Positions 13,976 through 21,514 of a stretch of DNA of 28,269 bases are shown here, piece by piece. Each line of letters opens with the position of its first letter. Within the stretch, counting starts at the first letter, position 1. The position numbers and the translations under genes were made by a program. Source of the DNA: JALZBN01 sp035525375 (GTDB lineage Bacteria; Actinomycetota; Acidimicrobiia; Acidimicrobiales; AC-14); contig DATLEI010000053.1 of the NCBI GenBank assembly GCA_035525375.1, positions 1 to 28,269 on the forward strand, in the 5' to 3' direction. Below the pieces are notes generated by a model. The model saw only the letters and a list, made by a program, of their open reading frames with translations, searched no databases and was not told the origin of the DNA.

Positions 13976-13988
13976 AGCGCGCGAAAGG
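13976..13988 (+). repeat. Third copy of the 13-base AGCGCGCGAAAGG motif
   Basis: The same 13 bases open both 58-bp repeats at 8973 and 9098. Here they lie in the 85-bp gap between the two DNA glycosylase genes. The match is short, but each of the three copies is intergenic. Confidence 0.4.
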
Positions 13989-14032
13989 GCTTGGCGACGC
14001 CCGGCTTCGCACGCCAGTTGGTTGCGTGTGAG

Positions 14033-14818
14033 TCAGGTTTGGTGGACAGGGCAGGAGTAGGTGGTGCGGCCCCCGACGGTGCGGCGAAGGAGCGGCGCGC
14101 CGTCCTTGGGGCACACACCGTCGCGCCGGCGCTCCGGCATCAGGTCGCCCGCATGGGAACCGCCCCGGTCGATGAGGTCAGTGAGTGTCCCGACCAGGTG
14201 TCGGTGCAACCGCCGCAACTCGTTCGTCGTCAGCGATCCCGCCTGGCGCGCCGGATCGAGCCCGGCGCGCCAGAGAACCTCGTCGACGGCCAGGTTCCCG
14301 ACGCCAGCGACGCGAGCCTGATCCATCAGCCGTGCTTTCAGCGGCGCCCGGCTGCCGGCGACGACTTGGGCCAGCGCAGCGCGGCTGAGGTCAAGTGCGT
14401 CGGGGCCCAAGCGGGCTTCGTCGGGATCGAGCTCGACGCCGCCGAGCCGGCGCGGGTCGCGAACTCGCATATCGCCGCGATCGGTGAACCGAATTCCGAA
14501 CCGGTCCCATCTCTGGAGGTCTTGGGTACTGCTGTAGAGCAGCTGGTCGACGCCGGCGGTGCCGTCGACCAGGAGCCGGCCGCTCATTCCGAACCGCAGT
14601 CCAAGTACGGGGCCCTCGTCATCGGTATCGAGCAGCAGCACCTTGCCCACGCGCCGGGCCGTGATGAATTGCCTGCCCTCGATTGCCGGCGCGAGAGCCG
14701 CCGCGGTCAGTCCTCGCTTGAGGTACCACCCGTCGGGGGCCATCACCTCGGCGATCGGGCGCCCAAGGGTGCGCATGGCGATTTGCCGGTACGCCTCGAC
14801 CTCGGCCAGCTCAGGCAT
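14033..14818 (-). CDS. Fpg/MutM-family DNA glycosylase with altered zinc finger
   Basis: 261 residues, starting M-P-E-L-A-E-V-E. After Met removal, Pro1 (the Schiff-base nucleophile) and Glu2 are present. Lys59 in R-R-V-G-K-V-L-L-L is the conserved beta-hairpin lysine, and R-D-P-R-R-L-G matches the family. The helix-two-turn-helix (A-G-V-G-N-L-A-V-D-E) is intact. The C-terminal zinc finger is unusual: the usual C-x2-C-x16-C-x2-C reads C236-x2-D239-x16-C256-x2-H259. It probably excises oxidised purines or pyrimidines in base excision repair. GAGAGG lies 8 bases before the start. Upstream neighbour on the other strand is the FrhB-like gene. Confidence 0.87.
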   Translation of the reverse strand: MPELAEVEAYRQIAMRTLGRPIAEVMAPDGWYLKRGLTAAALAPAIEGRQFITARRVGKVLLLDTDDEGPVLGLRFGMSGRLLVDGTAGVDQLLYSSTQDLQRWDRFGIRFTDRGDMRVRDPRRLGGVELDPDEARLGPDALDLSRAALAQVVAGSRAPLKARLMDQARVAGVGNLAVDEVLWRAGLDPARQAGSLTTNELRRLHRHLVGTLTDLIDRGGSHAGDLMPERRRDGVCPKDGAPLLRRTVGGRTTYSCPVHQT

Positions 14819-14864
14819 CCTTTAAGCCTCTCATTGCCCGCGCGGAGGACGACGGGGGGCCGCT

Positions 14865-14876
14865 TAGAGTGAACCT
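14865..14876 (+). promoter_or_regulatory. Leaderless -10 element for the FrhB-like gene
   Basis: TAGAGT (14865-14870) is followed by exactly 6 bases and GTG 14877. No Shine-Dalgarno is present. This is the usual actinobacterial arrangement for a leaderless mRNA, and the same hexamer at the same spacing precedes the gene at 26898. Confidence 0.5.
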
Positions 14877-16022
14877 GTGGCGCGCGAGGTCTTGCACTGG
14901 AAGCACCTGTTCGACGAGGTCGTCACCTCGGGCCTCTGCACGGGGTGTGCCGGGTGTGTCGTCGCCTGTCCCCATGATGTGCTCGGCTACAACGACAACG
15001 ACGGCGTGTACCGCCCTTTTCATCTGGAGGAAGAGGGTGGACCGGGCGGCTGTGGTCATGGCGATAGGGGCTGCACGTCGTGCACCCGCGCGTGTCCCCG
15101 GTTTCGGAACTGGGAGCCGGATATCGACGATCACCTCTTCGGCCGAGAGCGCAAGCCTGAAGAGGTCGACGGCATCTCCAAGGACATCATCCTGGCGCGT
15201 GCCGCCGACCCTGAGATCTTGGAGAAGGGCCAAGACGGCGGACTGGTCTCGGCGATCCTCTTGTGGGCGATGGAGCACGGCTACATCGACGCCGCGCTGG
15301 TGTCCTACCTCGAGGGGGATGGCACGTCGTGGAAGGCAATTCCGGGGGTCGCCCGCACACGCGAGGAGATCCTGGCTGCCGCCGGCAGCCGCTACACGTA
15401 CTCGGCCAACACGATGGCCTACGCCGAAGCTGTCGGGGGCGGCGCCGAGAAGCTGGCCCTGGTCGGAATGAGCTGCCAGTCGTCGGTTCCGCCCGTCATG
15501 ACCGTGCGCAAGGCCGGGAAGCCGGCGCGCCGGTTCGTGCTCAATATCGGGCTCCTTTGCTCGAAGACCTTTGACGACGCCATCTTTCCGGAGCTCCTCG
15601 AGGCGAAGTACGGACTCCGCAAGGAGGACATGGTGAAGATGAACATCAAGGGCGCGCTGCAGATCTGGATGCGCGACGGCGGCTACCACGAGGTACCACT
15701 CAAGGAATGTCACGCCTGGACCCGGGAGGGCTGCAAGATGTGCCCCGACTTCGCCGCCGAGCACGCTGACATCTCGACGGGCGGAATCGGCGCCTTCGGT
15801 GACTGGACCCTCACGATCATCCGCACCGACCTGGGCCGGGAGATCATGGTCAAGATGCTCCAGGACGGCACGCTCGAAGGCCGCCCTGGTGACGACGATC
15901 CGAAGGCGATCGAGCTGCTCCGCAAGCTTTCGACCCGCCAGAGGAAGCGGTGGCCGGAGACGGCTGTGCCGGCGCCCCGGCGCATCCCGGTCGCAGTGGA
16001 AGCACCTGCAAAAACTTCATAA
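14877..16022 (+). CDS. FrhB-family coenzyme F420-linked iron-sulfur flavoprotein
   Basis: 381 residues. Two [4Fe-4S] motifs stand at the N terminus: Cys21-x2-Cys24-x2-Cys27-x3-Cys31-Pro, and Cys59/Cys66-x2-Cys69-x3-Cys73-Pro. After them comes the FrhB catalytic domain: Q-D-G-G-L-V-S-A-I, A-G-S-R-Y-T-Y, L-V-G-M-S-C-Q, and C-K-M-C-P-D-F-A-A-E-H-A-D-I-S. Relatives move electrons between F420 and ferredoxin or other Fe-S partners. Here no partner subunit is adjacent, and no link with the hydrogenase at the window start can be shown. Start GTG 14877 appears leaderless. The last 30 residues are a basic Pro/Ala tail. Confidence 0.85.
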   Translation: MAREVLHWKHLFDEVVTSGLCTGCAGCVVACPHDVLGYNDNDGVYRPFHLEEEGGPGGCGHGDRGCTSCTRACPRFRNWEPDIDDHLFGRERKPEEVDGISKDIILARAADPEILEKGQDGGLVSAILLWAMEHGYIDAALVSYLEGDGTSWKAIPGVARTREEILAAAGSRYTYSANTMAYAEAVGGGAEKLALVGMSCQSSVPPVMTVRKAGKPARRFVLNIGLLCSKTFDDAIFPELLEAKYGLRKEDMVKMNIKGALQIWMRDGGYHEVPLKECHAWTREGCKMCPDFAAEHADISTGGIGAFGDWTLTIIRTDLGREIMVKMLQDGTLEGRPGDDDPKAIELLRKLSTRQRKRWPETAVPAPRRIPVAVEAPAKTS

Positions 16023-16083
16023 GGGCGCGCCAAAAAATCTAAAACGAGCCGTACACTGAGACATACCTCTGAAGGAGGTTGTC

Positions 16084-17739
16084 ATGGGCTTCGTAATCCG
16101 TAAGTCACTCCCGTCGCTATCCGGCCTGATCGGTCTCCTGCTCGCGGTCGGAGTGCTCGCTGTCTACTTCCTGGACGCGCCGATCTGGTTCCCCGCGATC
16201 TTGGCGATCGTCATCATCGGCATCCAGTACCTGGTGAATCCGTACATCATCCAGTGGCTCGTCCCGGCCACGATCATTGCCCGAACTCCCGACGGCTACG
16301 ACACCGGCGACCACCCGCTTGGCGAGATCGTGGTCCGTCGGTGCCGCGCCGCGGGCGTCCCCCTGGTGAAGCTCGGCATCGTCGACGATGGGAATCCGAA
16401 CGCATTCACCTTCGGTCGCACGCCGCGTGACGCCCGCATGTGGGTCACCAGAGGTCTCCTCGAGCGCCTCGACGAGCGTGAACTCGATGCGGTCATCACC
16501 CACGAGGTAGGTCACATCAAGCACTGGGACTTTGCGGTGATGACGGTGGCGGCCGTCATCCCGATGGTGTTGTTCTACGTCTACCTTGTCGCCCGCAGCA
16601 CCAATCGCAACGAGGGTCAGCTTGTCGCCGTCGCCGCATTCGTCGCCTACCTGGTGTCGCAGTTCACCCTGCTTGCTCTGAGTCGGGCCCGGGAGACCGC
16701 CGCCGACCACTGGTCGTGTGAGAACACGGGTGACGGCGACGCCCTGGCGTCTGCGCTCGTCAAGATCGCGTACGGAATGGGTCAGGCCCAGGGCGCGTAC
16801 AAGGAACAGGTGGCGGCGCTCGTCGGGCAGGGCAAGGAAGGGAAGGCCCAGGCCAAGAAGCTGGAGAACAGCATGCACCGGGCTCAGTCCATGAGAGCGA
16901 TGGGCATCTTCGAGCCCAAGTCGGCCGAGGCCATGCAGGCTGCGTTCGCCGGTGGCATCGATCCGGACCGAGCCCTGGGTGCCCTGCGCTGGGACATCGC
17001 CAACCCCTGGGGCCGCACTCTTGAGAAGCTCTCGTCGCATCCGTTGGTGGCGCGCCGGATACAAGCGCTGGAGCAGTCTGGTCTGCCCGGCGCGCCGCGC
17101 CAGTGGAGCGTGATGCGGGCGATGGCCTCCACCCCTCCGGAGCAAGTGGCCGCGGCGCGCGCCGGGTTCGCGAAAGACCTCTTCATCGCCTTGGCTCCGT
17201 GGGTCGTCCTGATCGCTCTGGTGGTCTTCGGCGTTTTCACTGGGTCGATGCTGTCGGTCGGGGTGGCTCTCGTCGTCGCCGGCGCGCTCCTGTGGCTCAA
17301 GCAGAATGTGCGTTATCCGGGATCGTTCCGGCCTGTCGACGAGGTGGCCAGCCTTCTCGAACGCCTCGACGCCGGACCGGTGGGTGGCATACCCGTCGAG
17401 TTGCGGGGCCAGATCATCGGCCGGGGCATGCCGGGTTACGTGCTGTCGCCCGACCTCGTACTGCAGGACGCCTCTGGCTTCGTGCCGCTGCTGTACAAGA
17501 ACCCGATCCCGTTCGCCACGGCCTGGTTCGGCCTGTTCCGCGCCCACGCGTTCCTTGGCCAGGAGGTCGTGGCCCGAGGCTGGTACCACCGCCTTCCCGG
17601 GCCGGCGGTCGAGCTGCGCGCCGTCGAGACAGCTGACGGGCGCAAGGCCCGGGGCATCGAGTGGATCTCTCGCTACGTGGCCTCGGCCCTGGTTTTCGCC
17701 GCCGGCCTGGTGGTCATGCTGGTCGGCCTGACTGGCTGA
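16084..17739 (+). CDS. HtpX-type M48 membrane metalloprotease with C-terminal extension
   Basis: 551 residues. Two N-terminal membrane helices (about 13-30 and 36-58) precede the zinc site H-E-V-G-H (140-144); the third ligand is Glu204 in R-A-R-E-T-A-A-D-H. Two further helices lie between at about 155-170 and 180-199. HtpX proteins degrade damaged membrane proteins and normally have about 290 residues. The extra 200 or so carry another hydrophobic pair (about 365-405), a soluble strand-rich domain, and a final helix at the C terminus. AAGGAGG (16072-16078) lies 5 bases before ATG. The last 26 bp overlap the convergent uracil-DNA glycosylase gene. Confidence 0.87.
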   Translation: MGFVIRKSLPSLSGLIGLLLAVGVLAVYFLDAPIWFPAILAIVIIGIQYLVNPYIIQWLVPATIIARTPDGYDTGDHPLGEIVVRRCRAAGVPLVKLGIVDDGNPNAFTFGRTPRDARMWVTRGLLERLDERELDAVITHEVGHIKHWDFAVMTVAAVIPMVLFYVYLVARSTNRNEGQLVAVAAFVAYLVSQFTLLALSRARETAADHWSCENTGDGDALASALVKIAYGMGQAQGAYKEQVAALVGQGKEGKAQAKKLENSMHRAQSMRAMGIFEPKSAEAMQAAFAGGIDPDRALGALRWDIANPWGRTLEKLSSHPLVARRIQALEQSGLPGAPRQWSVMRAMASTPPEQVAAARAGFAKDLFIALAPWVVLIALVVFGVFTGSMLSVGVALVVAGALLWLKQNVRYPGSFRPVDEVASLLERLDAGPVGGIPVELRGQIIGRGMPGYVLSPDLVLQDASGFVPLLYKNPIPFATAWFGLFRAHAFLGQEVVARGWYHRLPGPAVELRAVETADGRKARGIEWISRYVASALVFAAGLVVMLVGLTG

Positions 17740-18376
17740 TCAGGGCACGAGCCCGCGCGAAAACGGCGTCGAATGCGGGCTCGGTGAGCTTGCCCGTGAA
17801 GGTGTTCTGCTGGCTGGGGTGGAACGAGCTGATGAGAGTCATAGCTCCCGGTAGCGCAGACTGGGCCAGGTGGGCGAACCGGGGACGGGGTCGCACGCCC
17901 GCGACGTCAAGGTAGGCATCGTGGGCAAACTTCCCTAACACGACCACAACCCTTACGTGCGCGAGCAACCGGAGTTCCCGCGTGAGATAGGGAACACAGG
18001 TGGCCTTTTCCTGCGGCAAGGGCTTGTTGGCCGGCGGCGCGCACTTGACGACAGCGGTCACGTACGCGCCGGTCAACCTCAGCCCGTCTCCGGCGTGGTC
18101 ACTGGTCGGCTGGTTGGCGAACCCGGCGCGCCACATGGCCCGAAACAGCCAGTCGCCCGAGCGGTCCCCCGTGAAGACCCGGCCGGTGCGATTCCCGCCA
18201 TGGGCCGCAGGCGCAAGGCCGACGACGAGCAGACGAGCACCCACATCGCCGAAGCCGGGCACCGGGCGACCCCAGTAACTCTCGTCGCGGAATGAAGCAC
18301 GCTTGACGCGTGCTATCTGCTCGCGCCATGCGACTAGGCGCGGGCAGGCGTAACAGCTCACCACTTCGTCGTGCAC
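17714..18376 (-). CDS. Family 5 uracil-DNA glycosylase (UdgB type)
   Basis: 220 residues from GTG 18376; TTG 18433 in the same frame would give 239 residues but overlaps the divergent gene. C-Y-A-C-P-R-L-V near the N terminus is the first Fe-S pair, and cysteines in V-V-K-C-A-P-P and K-A-T-C complete the [4Fe-4S] set. V-V-G-L-A-P-A-A-H-G-G-N-R-T-G-R is the family 5 active-site motif, and S-S-F-H-P-S-Q-Q-N the C-terminal one. These enzymes remove uracil and deaminated purines, which suits high-GC DNA. The open frame continues upstream for about 560 codons, but that part is antisense to real genes. Confidence 0.87.
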   Translation of the reverse strand: MHDEVVSCYACPRLVAWREQIARVKRASFRDESYWGRPVPGFGDVGARLLVVGLAPAAHGGNRTGRVFTGDRSGDWLFRAMWRAGFANQPTSDHAGDGLRLTGAYVTAVVKCAPPANKPLPQEKATCVPYLTRELRLLAHVRVVVVLGKFAHDAYLDVAGVRPRPRFAHLAQSALPGAMTLISSFHPSQQNTFTGKLTEPAFDAVFARARALISQSGRPA

Positions 18377-18421
18377 CCGTCCGAGGGAATCCAGGCGATC
18401 AGGGTAGGTTGGGCGTCGTCC

Positions 18422-19066
18422 ATGGCTCGCCAAGCGGCCCGCACTCGGCCAACTCTCGTCCTCTTTGTCCGCCACGGCCACACCCCGACGACTGGCAAGA
18501 TTCTTCCCGGACGAGCGCGGGGTCTGCACCTCTCCGAGGCAGGGGAGAGCCAGGCGCGGGCCGTGGCCGGGCGCCTCGCCGATCTGGAAAAGGTCGGGGC
18601 GATCTACGCTTCCCCCCTCGAACGAACGAAGGAGACGGCGGGATTCATTGCCGAACGCATCGGACTCAAGGTCACGGCGGAACGGGGTCTGCTCGAAGCC
18701 GATATCGGCGATTGGACGGGCAGAGAACTGAAATCCGTACGGAAGGAGCCCGCGTGGAAGGTGGTCCAGCGCTACGCGAGTGGATTCCGGTTCCCGGGCG
18801 GAGAGACCTTCCTCGACATCCAGGCGCGGATGGTGAGCACGGTCGAGCGGCTTCGGTCGGCCCATCCAGGAGAGACGATCATCGCGGTCTCCCATGCCGA
18901 CCCCATCAAGGCCGTCCTCGTTCATGCCCTCGGTGCCCACCTCGACATGTTCCAGCGCATCGCAGTTTCGCCGTGCTCGGTTACGGCCGTCGTCTACGGC
19001 GAGTCGGCACCGATGGTCTTGTGTGTGAACTCGGTGGGCGACCTGCGCGCCCTCGGCCCCTCGTGA
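18422..19066 (+). CDS. Histidine phosphatase family protein (MSMEG_4193 type)
   Basis: 214 residues. F-V-R-H-G-H-T is the phosphoglycerate-mutase-like RHG motif with the phospho-accepting histidine; Y-A-S-P-L-E-R-T-K-E-T-A and V-S-H-A-D-P-I-K supply the remaining active-site residues. The three-gene order with DUF3090 and SCO1664-type genes is a conserved actinobacterial cluster that often sits near the mycothiol gene mshC, which is not in this window. TAGGTT (18405-18410) lies 11 bases before ATG 18422, giving a near-leaderless mRNA. An in-frame GTG at 18371 would lie upstream of that -10. Substrate unknown. Confidence 0.83.
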   Translation: MARQAARTRPTLVLFVRHGHTPTTGKILPGRARGLHLSEAGESQARAVAGRLADLEKVGAIYASPLERTKETAGFIAERIGLKVTAERGLLEADIGDWTGRELKSVRKEPAWKVVQRYASGFRFPGGETFLDIQARMVSTVERLRSAHPGETIIAVSHADPIKAVLVHALGAHLDMFQRIAVSPCSVTAVVYGESAPMVLCVNSVGDLRALGPS

Positions 19067-19079
19067 GGAAACATCGGTC

Positions 19080-19577
19080 ATGAGCACGTCCTTCGAGATT
19101 CCCGAGGCCGACCTGTTGACGACCGGAACCGTCGGGCCGCCTGGGCAGCGGGTGTTTTTCATCCAGGCCCGCCAAGGCGACCAAGTCGTGTCACTACGGC
19201 TCGAGAAGGCCCAGGTGGCGGCCCTGGTCACCCATCTCGGGGTCGTTATGGCCGACCTGCCTCCTCCCGGGCCGTTGCCGACCGACCTGGATCTCATTGA
19301 GCCGGTCGTGGCCGAGTGGGTCGTCGGCTCTCTCGGTGTCTCGTATGAGGAAGACGACGACCGGGTGGTGCTCGTCGCCGAGGAACTGGTGGATGACGAA
19401 GACCAGGATCCGGCGCGGGTGGTCATTCGAGCGACGCGGGAACAGGCGGCGGCTTTTTCAATGCATGGCGCCACAGTTGTCGAGGCCGGCCGCCCGCCGT
19501 GCCCGCTCTGCGGGCAGCCTCTCGATGCTGAAGGACACGTGTGCATCCGGCTGAACGGCCATCGCCAGGTCCGCTGA
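19080..19577 (+). CDS. DUF3090 family protein
   Basis: 165 residues, the usual length for this actinobacterial family. The N-terminal part starts S-F-E-I-P-E-A-D and continues V-F-F-I-Q-A-R-Q-G-D-Q-V-V-S-L-R-L-E-K; the C-terminal zinc-ribbon-like part is P-C-P-L-C-G-Q-P-L-D ... G-H-V-C. Function is unknown; the family is co-conserved with both neighbours. GAGG precedes ATG 19080 by about 10 bases. Its last 37 bp overlap the longest reading of the SCO1664-type gene. Confidence 0.87.
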   Translation: MSTSFEIPEADLLTTGTVGPPGQRVFFIQARQGDQVVSLRLEKAQVAALVTHLGVVMADLPPPGPLPTDLDLIEPVVAEWVVGSLGVSYEEDDDRVVLVAEELVDDEDQDPARVVIRATREQAAAFSMHGATVVEAGRPPCPLCGQPLDAEGHVCIRLNGHRQVR

Positions 19578-20287
19578 GCGCGCTGAGCCTCCTTCGCGAG
19601 GGTGACATCGAGGTCAAGGGGCGCTTGCCCTGGAGCTCGAATGGCACCTTCCTCGTCGAGCTCTGCCGGCCCAAGCGGCCGGGAGCGGGCGATGCGGAGC
19701 TCTCTTGCATGGCTGTGTACAAGCCAGAGCGAGGCGAGCGTCCCCTCTGGGACTACCCCCCCGGGCTCTTTCGTAGGGAGGTCGCTGCTTTCGTCGTCTC
19801 CAGGGCTCTGGGGTGGGGGATCGTGCCCGAGACGATCGAACGGGATGGACCCTACGGCCCGGGCTCGTTGCAACGCTTCGTCGACGCCGACTTCCGCGAG
19901 CATTACTTCACCCTTCTCGAGCGGCCCGAACACCACGATGCGCTGAAGGCGATATGCACGCTTGACCTCGTCATCAACAATGGCGACCGCAAGAGTGGAC
20001 ACTGCATCCTTTCGGAAGAGGGTTCGATCTTCGCCATCGATCACGGCCTGTGCCTGCATGAGGAACCGAAGCTGCGCACAGTGATCTGGGACTTCGCCGG
20101 GGAGCCGATCCCAAAGGATTGCCGGGCAGCACTGGCGGAGCTGATGGTCGACCCGCCGCTAGAGCTCGGCGCGCTTCTGACCGACGATGAGGTCGAGGCG
20201 CTCGTGCAGCGGACCGCGGCGGCTGTGGCCAACCCGATCTTCCCCGAACAGCACTGGGGAAGGTCGATTCCCTGGCCACCAATTTGA
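19541..20287 (+). CDS. SCO1664 family protein (phosphatidylinositol-kinase-like fold)
   Basis: 248 residues from GTG 19541; no later start leaves the N-terminal domain intact. I-E-V-K-G-R-L-P-W-S-S-N-G-T-F-L-V near the N terminus and C-M-A-V-Y-K-P give the nucleotide-binding lobe. D-L-V-I-N-N-G-D-R-K-S-G-H (catalytic loop) and I-F-A-I-D-H-G-L-C-L-H (metal-binding Asp) are the kinase-like motifs. It is the third member of the histidine phosphatase / DUF3090 trio. Substrate is unknown, and the pairing with a phosphatase is suggestive only. A hairpin at 20288 starts right after its stop. Confidence 0.85.
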   Translation: MHPAERPSPGPLSALSLLREGDIEVKGRLPWSSNGTFLVELCRPKRPGAGDAELSCMAVYKPERGERPLWDYPPGLFRREVAAFVVSRALGWGIVPETIERDGPYGPGSLQRFVDADFREHYFTLLERPEHHDALKAICTLDLVINNGDRKSGHCILSEEGSIFAIDHGLCLHEEPKLRTVIWDFAGEPIPKDCRAALAELMVDPPLELGALLTDDEVEALVQRTAAAVANPIFPEQHWGRSIPWPPI

Positions 20288-20309
20288 GGCGTAATGGCCG
20301 CCTTACGCC
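20288..20309 (+). terminator. Hairpin after the SCO1664-type gene
   Basis: GGCGTAA (20288-20294) pairs perfectly with TTACGCC (20303-20309) around an 8-base centre, directly after the stop codon. There is no T-tract. It separates the trio from the RsbW-SigF operon. Confidence 0.5.
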
Positions 20310-20360
20310 GGCGCCGGGCATGATGGGTGCCGTGCACCAGTATCCGGGGAGGGTCGCAGC

Positions 20361-20765
20361 GTGAATGCCGGCGACGGCGAGGTTCGTCTCGAGGTCCCGG
20401 CCGCGCCGGAATATCTCCGCATGGCCCGGATGATGGCGGCCGGCGTCGCAAGTCGTCTGGGGTTCACGCTCGAAGAGGTGGAAGACCTTCGCATCGCGAT
20501 CGACGAGCTCTGTTACTCCCTCGTAGGGCGCGCCGGGCGCCCAGGCACGATACGGCTGCGCTACGTGATGTCGGGCGACAACCTGTCGATCGAAGGAACC
20601 GGCCACTTCGACGACCACCTCGACGACGCGCCCCATCTGTCCCCCCTCTCGGAGCAGATCCTTGGCGCGCTCACCGACGAGTGCGCAGTCGAGAGTGGGC
20701 CCGATGGCCCGACGTTCCGGATGGCGAAGAGTCGGCAGCGCCCTCTGTCGGCCAGTGACGTATGA
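20361..20765 (+). CDS. RsbW-type anti-sigma factor (GHKL ATP-binding)
   Basis: 134 residues from GTG 20361, 7 bases after GGGGAGGG. The N-terminal strand, P-E-Y-L-R-M-A-R, and V-E-D-L-R-I-A-I-D-E-L-C-Y-S-L-V match the GHKL fold of actinobacterial RsbW/UsfX. The N-box asparagine seen in Bacillus RsbW is absent (D-E-L-C-Y-S), as in some actinobacterial members. The glycine box is also weak, so kinase activity is doubtful though sigma binding is likely. It overlaps the sigma gene by ATGA, the usual one-to-one arrangement. Confidence 0.82.
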   Translation: MNAGDGEVRLEVPAAPEYLRMARMMAAGVASRLGFTLEEVEDLRIAIDELCYSLVGRAGRPGTIRLRYVMSGDNLSIEGTGHFDDHLDDAPHLSPLSEQILGALTDECAVESGPDGPTFRMAKSRQRPLSASDV

Positions 20766-21514
20766 CGTTCGAGGCCACCGAGCGAGACGAACTACGGCGG
20801 AAATTCGTCGAGTTCGCCGTCTCGCGTGACCCGGTGTTACGAGACGAACTCGTGGCGGCCCACATCGGTCTCGCCGAGTACCTGGCTCGTCGCTTCACCA
20901 ACCGGGGCGAACCACTTGACGACCTGACGCAGGTCGCATCCCTCGGGCTGCTCAAGGCGGTCGACCGCTTCGATCCCGACCGGGGCCTCGAGTTTTCAAC
21001 GTATGCGACGCCGACGATCGTTGGCGAGCTCAAGCGACACTTCCGTGACAAGGGTTGGGCTGTTCGTGTGCCGCGGCGCGTGCAGGAGCTGCACCTCCGC
21101 TTGGCTTCTGTCGTGAACAATCTGTCCCAGGAGCACGGCCGCTCGCCGACCATTGCCGAGATCGCTCATGCAGCCAGCGCCTCGGAGGAAGAAGTACTCG
21201 AAGCGATCGAGGCCGGGCACGCGTACCGATTCACGTCCCTCGACGCGCCGGCGTCGGCCGACGATGAGAGTGCGCTGTCCGCGCAGCTCGGTGAGGAGGA
21301 CCCGGCGATGGCTGACAGCGAGCATCGAGTCACGCTGTCGCCGCTCATTGCCAAGTTCCCGGCGCGTGAGCGACTCATCCTGCATTTGCGATTCTTCGAA
21401 GGTTTGACCCAATCGGAGATCGCGGCGCGCCTTGGGATCAGCCAGATGCACGTGTCACGCCTACTGGCCAGGAGCCTGGCCCAACTGCGATCGAGCGCGG
21501 AGGAGATTCAATGA
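20762..21514 (+). CDS. Alternative sigma factor of the SigB/SigF/SigG family
   Basis: 250 residues. Region 2 includes A-H-I-G-L-A-E-Y-L-A-R-R-F, D-D-L-T-Q-V-A-S-L-G-L-L-K-A-V and F-S-T-Y-A-T-P-T-I-V-G-E-L-K-R-H-F-R-D. Region 3 begins R-V-P-R-R-V-Q-E-L, and region 4 ends with the helix-turn-helix L-T-Q-S-E-I-A-A-R-L-G-I-S-Q-M-H-V-S-R. Region 1.1 is absent. Such factors control general stress or stationary-phase genes and are held by the RsbW-like protein encoded just upstream. It overlaps the lipid-kinase gene by ATGA. Confidence 0.9.
   Translation: MTFEATERDELRRKFVEFAVSRDPVLRDELVAAHIGLAEYLARRFTNRGEPLDDLTQVASLGLLKAVDRFDPDRGLEFSTYATPTIVGELKRHFRDKGWAVRVPRRVQELHLRLASVVNNLSQEHGRSPTIAEIAHAASASEEEVLEAIEAGHAYRFTSLDAPASADDESALSAQLGEEDPAMADSEHRVTLSPLIAKFPARERLILHLRFFEGLTQSEIAARLGISQMHVSRLLARSLAQLRSSAEEIQ

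Noticed and set aside
13991..14872. 293-codon plus-strand open frame
   Set aside because: It is antisense to the Fpg-like gene, which has complete catalytic motifs.
16117..17589. 490-codon minus-strand open frame
   Set aside because: It is the antisense shadow of the HtpX gene, with repetitive Asp/Arg/His composition typical of reversed high-GC codons.
18434..20059. Long minus-strand open frame continuing upstream of the uracil-DNA glycosylase
   Set aside because: It lies antisense to three well-supported genes (histidine phosphatase, DUF3090, SCO1664 type), and its translation is low-complexity and Arg/Ser-rich. Only the part below about 18376-18433 shows family motifs.
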